A stretch of 64,000 nt of DNA from RGIG3009 sp045578425 (GCA_045578425.1 JAZNKF010000063.1:66230-130229); one strand, 5' to 3'; positions 26,792 through 33,779 are shown, counted from the stretch's first letter. Made by a program: numbers and translations. The notes: generated from the sequence alone by a model not told the origin.

Positions 26792-26863
26792 CGGCAAGCA
26801 AAAGATACAAAGCAGAGTTTATACCCTCTGCTTGCCGCCTAACTCCCCAAAAGGAGAGTTAGG
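26792..26863. repeat. Shortened relative of the MITE-like repeat
   Basis: A 46-bp segment (26792-26837) opens CGGCAAGCAAAAG and closes CTTGCCG, resembling the ends of the 182-bp elements without their interior. It is followed by a hairpin CCTAACTC/GAGTTAGG (26838-26863) in the same relative place as the hairpins next to the full copies. It lies between the two beta-helix genes. Confidence 0.55.
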
Positions 26864-26891
26864 ACGGACTTTGTTGTAAATCAGATATACC

Positions 26892-29021
26892 TTATGCGCC
26901 GAATCCAGCTACAAAGGTATTCCATGTATCGATCGTGTAAGTATTACCTGCATAAACGATCTCATTAATGGTTGTGCCATCTTCGATTACAAGCTTTTCA
27001 AGTCTTGCTTTCGTAACGTTACCTGCAGAAGTACCGTAATCAACAACAAGCTTATCAATTACAGTGCCTGCTTTGATAGTTACGTTGCCTGCAATGGTAG
27101 CAGCATAAAGAGTTCCGATCTTCGCATCATCAAAGGTAACCTTTGCATGCTCATAGCAGTAAACCACACCGTATTCACCACGGTTAACGAGGGTGGTGGT
27201 GCTGTTTACAAAGGCGGCATCAATCGGCAGAGCACCGGCGACCATATTAGTTGTACCGGTCATAATGCAGTCATTCAGAACTGCATTTCCGTAGTGGCAG
27301 AAGGCGGGAGCAAGGACAAAACCCTTATTATTAACAGCAAGTGTAGCAGCAAGATCCTTCACCACAAGATTGTTAATGGTGTAATCACCTTTGCCGGTAT
27401 TTTTGCCGTACGAATAATCTCCAACCTCAACAAAGCCTTCGCCGGTAACGGTGACATTCTCAATTTTTGCAGCTGCGCCTGCGGGAGGAAGGAATGACAC
27501 ATAGTTGTGGTTGCCCTCGGCAGGATTGGATCCGGAAACGGAGATGGTATTACCGATACCGTTAAAATTGATTGCGCCTTCGGTCTCGATAAACATCTGC
27601 TTATCTGCATCGGTGTTAACGATCTCAACATCAGTTGCCAGAAATACGTTATCACCCTTGGTGGTAGCCTTCAAAGCTTCCGCGGTAGCAACTACCTGTC
27701 CATCTGCAACAACGGTGTTATTGCTCAAAGTGGGAACATAGTTGTCAGTTTCGTAGATATAATTACCCTGATCGCCTGCCTGGCAGTCGATGAAGTAGCT
27801 ATCTTTAATCACAATGTTAAAGCTGCTTTCTTCTCTGTCATCGATAGCAAGACCGGGCTTCTCAGAGAGAGGTCCAAATACGCAATCATCAACCACAACG
27901 TTCGAGACTTCGCCTGCATACTGGTCACAAACCTTCAAGCCGCGAGTACCGTTGAAGTAACAACCGGTAAAGGTAGCCTTGCCGTTGTAAACCCATGCGC
28001 CATACATAGTGGTATTGCCATAAGTAGAAGAATCGTTATTGTGGCCGGAGAAGGTACAGTCTACAAAGGTAGACAGGGGACCATCGGTCATAATACCGTC
28101 ATCAAATGCAACGTTAACAAAGGTGTTATTGCCACCAAGCTCAAGATAGGTGAACTCCCAAGCATTCTCACCGTTTTCATAGGTGTAGAAGGTAGAGTCT
28201 ACAACCTTCATGTTCTTCATGTTGATATTATCAAGACCGCCGCCGTGACCGGTAACGGTGATGGTAGCATCATCGGACGCACCAACCAGAGTGACACCGT
28301 TCATGTCTCTGTTTTTGCCTGCACGATCTGCAGCCAATTCAATGGCAGTGCCTTTGATGCCAATGATCTTTGCGCCACTTGCAAGAGCATTTTCCAACTC
28401 CTCTGTTGTGGTAGCAAGAACATCATAATATGTGGCATCCTTATCGTACTGGTTGTTAAAGCTATCGTTTTCGTGTGTTAACTGAGTAGCATAAACAGCA
28501 ACCGAAATACCCTCAACCTTGAGACCCTGATACTCGTTGCCCGCTTCTTCCTTCATGTGGCCGCTAAGAACGATCGCACCAGATTTTTCATTGGGAAGCA
28601 ATTTACCTTCGTAGGTGTACATATCAGTCTCAGCACCATCGACGGTAATAGTCCATTCAATTGCTTCAAGAAGTTTTGCATCACCAATAATGCCGTTAAT
28701 GATAAAGTTGTATTTCAGGGCTAGGGTGCCTTCATTTACAACATAGATAGGCTCCATTTTATAAGTGCATCCGGGTTCCCAAAGAATCTGATCTTGAGCA
28801 CGATTATCAGCAGTAACGAACTCAATAACCTTACCCTCTAATGAGTTACCATCAGCATCAACCAAATCGACCTTCAAAGTACCGGACTGAATAATGTTCC
28901 CAGCACTCGTTACAGAATCAGTAAACCAAGCGAATGTGCTACCAATGAGCATAGATACACACATCAACAGAGACAGTGCGCTCATCAGTAAAGCACGCTT
29001 GGAGCTTTTTGTTTTAGTCAT
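26892..29021 (-). CDS. SipW-type secreted right-handed beta-helix protein 2
   Basis: A 709-residue protein. Its first 35 residues are almost identical to those of beta-helix protein 1, including STFAWFTDSV. A TasA-like module follows (about 38-190; IIQSGTLKVDLVD, ILWEPGCTYKMEPIYVVNEGTLALKYNF), then beta-helix repeats (about 205-690) with F-x-C-x-F rungs (FVDCTFSGHN, FTGCYFNGT, VVVDDCVFGP, IVIKDSYFIDC). Aromatic/Cys rungs suggest a stacked core. Codon use (AGA, CTT, AAG) is unlike the window. The ATG at 29021 follows AAAAGGAGA; a longer reading starts within a hairpin region and lacks a site. Confidence 0.86.
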   Translation of the reverse strand: MTKTKSSKRALLMSALSLLMCVSMLIGSTFAWFTDSVTSAGNIIQSGTLKVDLVDADGNSLEGKVIEFVTADNRAQDQILWEPGCTYKMEPIYVVNEGTLALKYNFIINGIIGDAKLLEAIEWTITVDGAETDMYTYEGKLLPNEKSGAIVLSGHMKEEAGNEYQGLKVEGISVAVYATQLTHENDSFNNQYDKDATYYDVLATTTEELENALASGAKIIGIKGTAIELAADRAGKNRDMNGVTLVGASDDATITVTGHGGGLDNINMKNMKVVDSTFYTYENGENAWEFTYLELGGNNTFVNVAFDDGIMTDGPLSTFVDCTFSGHNNDSSTYGNTTMYGAWVYNGKATFTGCYFNGTRGLKVCDQYAGEVSNVVVDDCVFGPLSEKPGLAIDDREESSFNIVIKDSYFIDCQAGDQGNYIYETDNYVPTLSNNTVVADGQVVATAEALKATTKGDNVFLATDVEIVNTDADKQMFIETEGAINFNGIGNTISVSGSNPAEGNHNYVSFLPPAGAAAKIENVTVTGEGFVEVGDYSYGKNTGKGDYTINNLVVKDLAATLAVNNKGFVLAPAFCHYGNAVLNDCIMTGTTNMVAGALPIDAAFVNSTTTLVNRGEYGVVYCYEHAKVTFDDAKIGTLYAATIAGNVTIKAGTVIDKLVVDYGTSAGNVTKARLEKLVIEDGTTINEIVYAGNTYTIDTWNTFVAGFGA

Positions 29022-29044
29022 AATAACTAATATCTCCTTTTGTA

Positions 29045-29089
29045 CTTTTCGGCGCCAAAAGGGAACTGTCACTCGTCAGCGCCGAAAAG
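29045..29089. other. Stem-loop just upstream of the beta-helix 2 ribosome site
   Basis: Perfect 11-bp arms CTTTTCGGCGC and GCGCCGAAAAG enclose a 23-nt loop, ending about 5 nt before AAAAGGAG on the minus-strand mRNA. There is no T-run, so mRNA processing, stability or translation control is more likely than termination. Confidence 0.6.
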
Positions 29090-29129
29090 CGAGTGCAGTT
29101 GTGGTTTGTCACTTTTGGTATGTTAGGAA

Positions 29130-29834
29130 TTAGCTAAAAAACGCCACATACTCAAAGGCCGCTTTGGCATTTGCCGCGTTAGCAGTGGGGAGATCCTCCA
29201 ACTTGGTGTCAACGTTTTCGGTTTGTACGGCTTCGGCATAGATGTCGATTGAAAAACCATCTTTCAGGCTGGAGTTAGCAACATCGGCTTGTTCTAATTG
29301 ATAAGGAATCAACACTTTGTCAAACAAGCGCACAGACTCACCGGGGGAAACAATTTCATCTACATAGAAAACGAAAACTAACTCGTCGTTTGCTTTATCC
29401 TCGGTGTGAGAATCAAGCACCAACTGAGCACCTTGGTAACCCCAGTTCAGACCGCCGAACAGACTGGCTATCGGATATTCCTCGCCGAGTGCTGCATTGA
29501 AAGCTTTGTAGTCGGAAATGGTAACGGTCACGCGGATGAATTGGTCATAGGAGCCTTTGTTGGTAACAAAGGGCTGCTTTACCAGTTTGTCGCCGGGCAA
29601 AATGTCTTTGAAATCGTAACCATTAACCGGTTTAGGATCTTCACCGGGATCAGCAACGTTTTCAGTCACGTCTACCGAGAAGATTGCATCAGCACCATCC
29701 TTGGAGTTGGTGACAAAAAAGTTGTTGGTCGCGATATCAGAAGCATTGAACCAAGCCAAAGTACCCATAGAGATAATAGCAACAAGGGACACTGCGAGAG
29801 CTGCAACAAATACCTTTTTCTTTGTCATTTTCAT
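29130..29834 (-). CDS. TasA/camelysin-family fibre protein
   Basis: The 234-residue protein has a short basic start, a hydrophobic segment ending MGTLAWFNASD (about 23-33), then NNFFVTNSKDGADAIFSVDV. The DILPGDKLVKQPFVTNKGSYDQFIRVTVTIS strand pair (about 78-108) and the closing FSIDIYAEAVQTENVD are typical of CalY/TasA. Codon use (GGT, GCT, ATC, AAC) suggests strong expression. It sits directly after sipW at 29922, the tapA-sipW-tasA-like arrangement, and is the best candidate for the major fibre subunit. Confidence 0.9.
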   Translation of the reverse strand: MKMTKKKVFVAALAVSLVAIISMGTLAWFNASDIATNNFFVTNSKDGADAIFSVDVTENVADPGEDPKPVNGYDFKDILPGDKLVKQPFVTNKGSYDQFIRVTVTISDYKAFNAALGEEYPIASLFGGLNWGYQGAQLVLDSHTEDKANDELVFVFYVDEIVSPGESVRLFDKVLIPYQLEQADVANSSLKDGFSIDIYAEAVQTENVDTKLEDLPTANAANAKAAFEYVAFFS

Positions 29835-29876
29835 GTCAAATTTCCTCCTTTCTTCAAAATTCTTATTTCAAACTCA

Positions 29877-29904
29877 TGCCTATTGGAATTCCAAAAAACA
29901 GGCA
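29877..29904. other. Stem-loop between sipW-like gene 1 and the TasA-like gene
   Basis: TGCCT...AGGCA arms enclose a palindrome TTGGAATTCCAA. No T-run follows in either direction that would make it a strong terminator, so it may be an mRNA stabilising or processing structure. Confidence 0.4.
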
Positions 29905-29921
29905 CGAATCGGAAATCGGTA

Positions 29922-30518
29922 TTATTCCGCATTGTTTTCGGTTATTTCTGCGTGAAGTTTTTTTAGTTCAGCTTTAAGCCGTTCATTTTCGTCGTTCACC
30001 GCATCCATTTCCGCTTGCGTGGCATCTTGCTTCTTTTTGCGGAGCATATCAGGCAGAAAAACCAGCAAAATCAGTACCAACCCCACACCGATGGTGATGT
30101 AGGTGCCGGGAGGATTTTGCACAAAGTTGGAAATGTACCCAAGTTTCGGAATAGAAAACTGCGGAACACCAATCACGTTGTTAAAGTGAACGGGGTCGTT
30201 GTCCTCAATTTCATTGGCAAGACCTTTGGTGTAAAACCGCTGGTTTTCCTTGTCGATTCTCACGACTTGGTGCGTGGCAACGACTAAATCTTCGTTTAAA
30301 ATAAAGGTGATATCATCGCCGGCTTTGATGGTGTGGGGGCTTGCTTTTTTGACGTAAAGCAAATCACCGACCATATATTTCGGTTCCATACTTCCCGAAA
30401 TGACGGTATAGCACTGAAACCCTAACAGGCGCGAACCCATTAAGAAAACAGCGCACAACACCATCAGCACCACCAGTGTTGTGGATACGATATTTCCTAT
30501 TTTTTTCAGGGTAGTCAT
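29922..30518 (-). CDS. sipW: SipW-type signal peptidase I (first)
   Basis: This 198-residue membrane protease has an N-terminal membrane helix (8-30), catalytic Ser43 in ISGSMEPKY, and His83 in ATHQVVRI where ordinary bacterial enzymes have Lys. This is the Ser/His dyad of ER-type/SipW peptidases. A second membrane helix (about 143-163) and a charged coiled-coil tail (170-198) follow. It should cleave the AWF-type signals of the substrates encoded downstream. The ATG at 30518 lies 13 nt after AAAGGAG, a long spacing but the only sensible start in frame. Confidence 0.92.
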   Translation of the reverse strand: MTTLKKIGNIVSTTLVVLMVLCAVFLMGSRLLGFQCYTVISGSMEPKYMVGDLLYVKKASPHTIKAGDDITFILNEDLVVATHQVVRIDKENQRFYTKGLANEIEDNDPVHFNNVIGVPQFSIPKLGYISNFVQNPPGTYITIGVGLVLILLVFLPDMLRKKKQDATQAEMDAVNDENERLKAELKKLHAEITENNAE

Positions 30519-30547
30519 AAGGGTAAAACCACTCCTTTCCGATCTTT

Positions 30548-30730
30548 CGGCAATCAAAAAGCACAAACGCTTGCGCAAGATAAAAGTGAAGAAAGAAAAG
30601 ATAACAGAATCGGTGTTTTGCAAAGCGAAACATTTTTATAATTTGTGCCGCAGGCACACCGAAACTCTTCACTTTTCACTTCTCGTTCTTCACTGCCGTC
30701 GAAGACGGCTTTTATGCTCTTTGATTGCCG
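30548..30730. repeat. MITE-like repeat, copy 2
   Basis: A 183-bp element homologous to 24441-24622 has 22-bp terminal inverted repeats (19 of 22 match). Two end positions differ from copy 1 in both arms together, so pairing is preserved. Internal hairpins are kept (GTGCC-GCA-GGCAC, GCCGTCGAAGACGGC). An adjoining hairpin CCACCC-GAG-GGGTGG follows. It lies directly upstream of the sipW ribosome site, so transcription into sipW must cross it. Confidence 0.8.
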
Positions 30731-30778
30731 CCCACCCGAGGGGTGGAACGGCACGAGGTAAAAAATGTTGGATGGTTA

Positions 30779-30994
30779 TTAGTACCTAATAAAAGGGAAA
30801 AGCGAAAGCCATAATTTTCGCCTTTGGCGTTGCCAATGTTTGCGGTCTTCGCCGCGTGTGCGCCGAATTTCATTGTTGAGATATTTCAGTTCCATAGAAA
30901 ATTCATTCAAAAAAACTACCAATCCATAAAACAGTAAAACAACAAAAAAAGCGGCGATAACAACAATAAGTAAAATGGATACGTTATCAGACAT
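30779..30994 (-). CDS. Small single-pass membrane protein between two SipW peptidases
   Basis: The 71-residue protein has one membrane helix (about 6-29) and a strongly basic C-terminal tail (RRTRGEDRKHWQRQRRK). There is no Cys or enzymatic motif. Its place between two signal peptidase genes on the same strand suggests a partner or adaptor, but this is only context. I do not recognise a family. Confidence 0.7.
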   Translation of the reverse strand: MSDNVSILLIVVIAAFFVVLLFYGLVVFLNEFSMELKYLNNEIRRTRGEDRKHWQRQRRKLWLSLFPFIRY

Positions 30995-31029
30995 TAAGGG
31001 ATATCTCCTTGCATAATAGACAAAAGGGT

Positions 31030-31758
31030 TTACAACGTTTCATCGGACGTGTCCGCTGTTTCGGACACAGGTTGTGCGGTGGCAACCGCGGGTTGAGTGT
31101 TTTCCAATTGTGCTTTTAATGCTTTGAGTTCTTCCAGCATTTTGGCGTTTTCTTCCCGTTCGGCTTCAATTTTATCTCTTTCTGCTTGCATCTCTTGCAT
31201 CTGTTCTCGCTTATATCGACGGAACAAATTAAAGAACTTTACTCCTTCGTAAAGGATGATCAGCATAAACGGGGTGAAGATGCATAAAAAATAGCCGGGT
31301 GTGGTTTTTAGAAAATTAAAAAACGTTCCCAAACCGGGAATTTGCCGTTGGTATTTACCTAATACATAGGGGTAGGTGACAACAGTATCGTCGTTAACGT
31401 CGGTCGTTGTACCGTAGGTGATAAATCCGGGGTTTCCTTCGGCATCGGTTGTCAGTGTTCGGATTTTATGGGTGATGGTTTCACCAAAACTATCGGTATC
31501 TTGTGACATAAAAGTGATAATGTCACCTTCTTTTAAAGTAGAAGGGTCTACTTCTTTTACTAAAATTAACGAACCGGCTTTAAAGTCGGTGGCAGCCATA
31601 GAATCGGAGTTGACAATGTACATTTTTACTCCAAAAAGACTGCGATCATTTCGGTTAAATGTTGTGACGGAGATAACCGTAAAAACCATCATGGATACTG
31701 CTAAAAGAATGACTAACCAGATCAAAACAGTGCGAATAATGCCTAGTGCTTTTTTCAT
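31030..31758 (-). CDS. SipW-type signal peptidase I (second)
   Basis: This 242-residue protease has an N-terminal membrane helix (9-31), catalytic Ser53 in NSDSMAATDF and His97 in TITHKIRT, again the Ser/His dyad. A second membrane helix is at about 150-172, followed by a long coiled coil (about 178-220, EQMQEMQAERDKIEAERE) and an acidic tail. It is longer and clearly diverged from the other peptidase, so the two may divide substrates. The ATG at 31758 follows AAGGTGA and lies one base after the regulator's stop. Confidence 0.91.
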   Translation of the reverse strand: MKKALGIIRTVLIWLVILLAVSMMVFTVISVTTFNRNDRSLFGVKMYIVNSDSMAATDFKAGSLILVKEVDPSTLKEGDIITFMSQDTDSFGETITHKIRTLTTDAEGNPGFITYGTTTDVNDDTVVTYPYVLGKYQRQIPGLGTFFNFLKTTPGYFLCIFTPFMLIILYEGVKFFNLFRRYKREQMQEMQAERDKIEAEREENAKMLEELKALKAQLENTQPAVATAQPVSETADTSDETL

Positions 31759-31759
31759 A

Positions 31760-32356
31760 TTAACTGTCACCTTCTTTTGCTTGTTTGAAATATTGCTTAA
31801 CCGAAACGTAAATCACGCGAAAAACATGTTCGGCATAATTGTCTTCTCGGGACATTTGACCGTTATGCACCTTCACGGCAAAGTCCAACATAACGTTTAA
31901 TATGTGATTTAAAATCATCCATATATCAGCTTCTTCTTTAAACGCCGGCTTCATTTTTTCAAGAAACGGTTTAAAACGGCGTGCGTGAGTGGTATAGGAA
32001 TATTTTGCAAAATAAGGGGAGTAATAATATCGTGTATAAGTGAGACACTTATCACGGCTGCCTAAAAGATAACTCCAAATCGCAAAAAAGAAAAAGCGGC
32101 ATCGCAACTCAAATTCCATGTCTTGCATATACATGACAGAAAGATGTTGCATAACTTGGGCCAAAAGTTCTTCGTCCAGAAAATCAAAAGTTTTGGTAAG
32201 CAAGTCTTCCTTATCGGCAAAATGCCGATAAATGTATACTTCGTTTATTGATGCTGTTAATCCAATTTGTTTTGTAGTAGCTTTGTCTAGTCCATCGTTA
32301 GCAATGACATGGATAGTCCCGTCGATCAGCTTACGACGGAGTTCTTCCTGTTTCAT
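31760..32356 (-). CDS. TetR/AcrR-family transcriptional regulator
   Basis: The 198-residue protein has an N-terminal helix-turn-helix domain (about 7-52) with the TetR pattern: HVIANDGLDKATTKQIGLTASINEVYIYRHFADKEDLL. The C-terminal helical domain is rich in aromatic residues and presumably senses a ligand. It leads the surface-fibre locus and is separated by one base from the second sipW, so it very probably controls it. Start 32356 has AAAGGAGA upstream; a palindrome in the leader is a candidate operator. Confidence 0.88.
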   Translation of the reverse strand: MKQEELRRKLIDGTIHVIANDGLDKATTKQIGLTASINEVYIYRHFADKEDLLTKTFDFLDEELLAQVMQHLSVMYMQDMEFELRCRFFFFAIWSYLLGSRDKCLTYTRYYYSPYFAKYSYTTHARRFKPFLEKMKPAFKEEADIWMILNHILNVMLDFAVKVHNGQMSREDNYAEHVFRVIYVSVKQYFKQAKEGDS

Positions 32357-32376
32357 ATTGCTTCTCCTTTCGTAGT

Positions 32377-32388
32377 GTAAATGTTTAC
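32377..32388. promoter_or_regulatory. Candidate operator of the TetR-type regulator
   Basis: GTAAATGTTTAC is a perfect 5-2-5 palindrome within partly symmetric GTAGT...ACTAC surroundings, about 20 bp upstream of the regulator start codon. Autoregulation is typical for this family. I could not assign a convincing promoter next to it. Confidence 0.5.
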
Positions 32389-32480
32389 TACATTTTTTTC
32401 TAAAATTTTGCAAACGCCAAGCGTTTGCGCAGAAAAACAAGTTTTACGGATAAAGCATTTTCTGTGCGATGGGGATGTGC

Positions 32481-32675
32481 TTAAAAATCAGAGACAGGGG
32501 GGATGTTTATGATGCTTTCTTTTCCGCATCGTTTACATTTGATAGGCAGGTTCTTAATCTCTGTGGTAGGGAGCAACCATAAAACCGTATGTTTACCGCA
32601 TGACGGGCAAAGAAAGCGTTGAAGTTCCGCTTTTTCTTCTTTATCCGGTGGGGCGATCGGTGCTGTGCTTTGCAA
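32481..32675 (-). CDS. Cysteine-rich KTR-domain protein
   Basis: This 64-residue protein has FLCPSCGKHTVLWLLPTTEIKNLPIKCKRCGKESIINI at about 21-59, a two-CxxC zinc-ribbon pattern of the cysteine-rich KTR family often carried by Tn916-like conjugative elements. The TTG start is supported by GAGGTGA 6 nt upstream. It has a consensus promoter and a long structured leader. Function unknown. Confidence 0.78.
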   Translation of the reverse strand: MQSTAPIAPPDKEEKAELQRFLCPSCGKHTVLWLLPTTEIKNLPIKCKRCGKESIINIPPVSDF

Positions 32676-32849
32676 GTAGTTTCACCTCATTTTCCAACCC
32701 TTTCCTAGCGCACGAGGCAAACAAAAAAGCCTGTGCCACAATCGCATACAACGATTAAATGGCACAGGCTCTCAGGCTCAGGCGCAAATTTAATTAGCAA
32801 TCAATTTGTCAATCAGACGTTACGGATCATACGCAAAACAAGATTGATT
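32676..32849 (-). promoter_or_regulatory. Structured leader (possible attenuator) of the KTR gene
   Basis: The transcript from the promoter at 32856-32884 would have about 170 untranslated bases. They contain CAAATT...AATTTG, tandem GCCTGAG motifs and a terminator-like hairpin at 32722-32770 before the gene. The GCCTGAGCCTG stretch could pair with CAGGC of the terminator as an alternative structure. It is not one of the riboswitches I recognise. Confidence 0.5.
32722..32770 (-). terminator. Intrinsic terminator within the KTR leader
   Basis: 11-bp arms AGCCTGTGCCA (32728-32738) and TGGCACAGGCT (32760-32770), with an inner ATCG/CGAT pairing, are followed on the minus strand by T6. Confidence 0.8.
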
Positions 32850-32855
32850 TACCTT

Positions 32856-32884
32856 ATTATATACATTATTTCCCTTTGTGTCAA
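32856..32884 (-). promoter_or_regulatory. Consensus sigma-A promoter upstream of the KTR leader
   Basis: -35 TTGACA, 17 bp, -10 TATAAT, a perfect consensus on the minus strand. Confidence 0.88.
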
Positions 32885-33140
32885 TTATTTAAAAGAAAAA
32901 AAGCACTGTAAAAATCGTACTTTCTTTGTGCATTAGTACAAATTTTAAATGAAAGCGATAAATTTTAAAGTGTTACAAAAGGATATCATCAAAAATTGAT
33001 AATGTTGTGTATCTTGTGTAGGCGGGCTATTTACTTATCAATATATACATAAATCAAGTCATATGCTTACAAATAAAATCAATTTGTAGGAGTGATTATA
33101 TCATTGCTGACCGATACAGTCAAGTGCTTATATCGAAATA
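32885..33140. other. AT-rich intergenic stretch without a recognisable gene
   Basis: This region is much richer in A/T than the surrounding genome. An AGGAG at about 33091 precedes only a very short open frame. It may be a scar of a lost mobile element. Confidence 0.4.
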
Positions 33141-33169
33141 CTGAAAGAATTTTTTAAAAAAAATATAAT
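33141..33169 (+). promoter_or_regulatory. Possible promoter of the XRE regulator
   Basis: -35 CTGAAA, 17 bp, -10 TATAAT. Confidence 0.5.
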
Positions 33170-33210
33170 GGAAAGCAGATGGATTTTTGCGTGTGAGAGA
33201 GGTTTTAACA

Positions 33211-33483
33211 ATGGGTAAAGAAGTAGACTACAAAAACCGTGACCGTTTTATACAATTGGGTATTGCTATTTCTACGCTTAGGAGAATACGTGGCTTATCG
33301 CAAGAAAAGTTAGCGGAAAGGGCCAACATCAGCCGTTCACTGCTGAGTAATATTGAGGCACCGAATATGGCGTATGGGTTTTCTTTGAACGTGTTTTATA
33401 ACCTGGCTGATGCGTTGGATATTACCCCCGAAAACCTAATAAAAGCAGCTCTTTTCCCCGATGAAATAATCGGGAACAAATAA
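33211..33483 (+). CDS. XRE-family helix-turn-helix regulator
   Basis: This 90-residue single-domain protein has an HTH_XRE pattern: GIAISTLRRIRGLSQEKLAERANISRSLLSNIE (about 17-49), then a hydrophobic dimer part (FYNLADALDITPENLI). It has no partner domain and is isolated between its own promoter and terminator. The ATG at 33211 has GAGAGG 8-9 nt upstream; a TTG-started longer form is less likely. Orphan XRE genes are common remnants of mobile elements. Confidence 0.85.
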   Translation: MGKEVDYKNRDRFIQLGIAISTLRRIRGLSQEKLAERANISRSLLSNIEAPNMAYGFSLNVFYNLADALDITPENLIKAALFPDEIIGNK

Positions 33484-33523
33484 CAAACGCGGGCAGTGCT
33501 TTTTAGCATTGCCCGCGTTTGTT
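33482..33523 (+). terminator. Intrinsic terminator after the XRE regulator
   Basis: 14-bp arms AACAAACGCGGGCA / TGCCCGCGTTTGTT overlap the stop codon. The following bases are only moderately T-rich. Confidence 0.7.
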
Positions 33524-33534
33524 GTAGATAAATA

Positions 33535-33567
33535 AAGAATCCGAGAACATATTGTTCTCGGATTCTT
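33535..33567 (-). terminator. Intrinsic terminator of tRNA-Leu
   Basis: Perfect 15-bp arms AAGAATCCGAGAACA / TGTTCTCGGATTCTT with a TAT loop begin right at the tRNA 3' end. The minus-strand continuation TTTATTTAT is T-rich. Confidence 0.88.
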
Positions 33568-33648
33568 GGTGCGGGCAACAGGACTTGAACCTGCACGCTT
33601 GCGCATTGGCTCCTAAGACCAACGTGTCTGCCATTCCACCACGCCCGC
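33567..33648 (-). tRNA. tRNA-Leu (anticodon TAG)
   Basis: The minus strand reads a 7-bp acceptor stem (GCGGGCG with TGCCCGC), a D-arm GGTGGAATGGCAGACAC, an anticodon arm TTGGT-CTTAGGA-GCCAA giving anticodon TAG (codon CUA), a long class II variable arm (TGCGCAAGCGTG), T-arm AGGTTCAAGTCCT, discriminator A and an encoded CCA. It decodes Leu CUA/CUG. Confidence 0.96.
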
Positions 33649-33659
33649 ATATTGTTGAC

Positions 33660-33688
33660 AGTGTATCATAATTTGCCCAAAAAAGCAA
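33660..33688 (-). promoter_or_regulatory. Likely promoter of tRNA-Leu
   Basis: -35 TTGCTT, 17 bp, -10 TACACT on the minus strand, 12 bp from the mature 5' end. Confidence 0.55.
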
Positions 33689-33750
33689 CCGTTATTTTTC
33701 TTGTCGTTGCCAACGGTAAAAACAGGAAACGGTTATTTTGGTGGAAAAGG

Positions 33751-33779
33751 TTGAAAAGATTTATTTTTTTTGGTATGAT
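33751..33779 (+). promoter_or_regulatory. Sigma-A promoter of the wall-protein genes
   Basis: -35 TTGAAA, 17 bp, -10 TATGAT, followed by AAAGGAGG before the GTG at 33817. Confidence 0.75.

Noticed and set aside
27507..28481. A 324-codon plus-strand open frame opposite beta-helix gene 2
   Set aside because: Antisense shadow of a repetitive gene, with no ribosome site or promoter.
33091..33159. Short open frame after AGGAG in the AT-rich spacer
   Set aside because: Fewer than 20 codons with no recognisable product; not distinguishable from chance.
32481..33648. Attachment-site repeat of the tRNA-Leu 3' end
   Set aside because: I found no second copy of the tRNA end in the island, so no att site is claimed.
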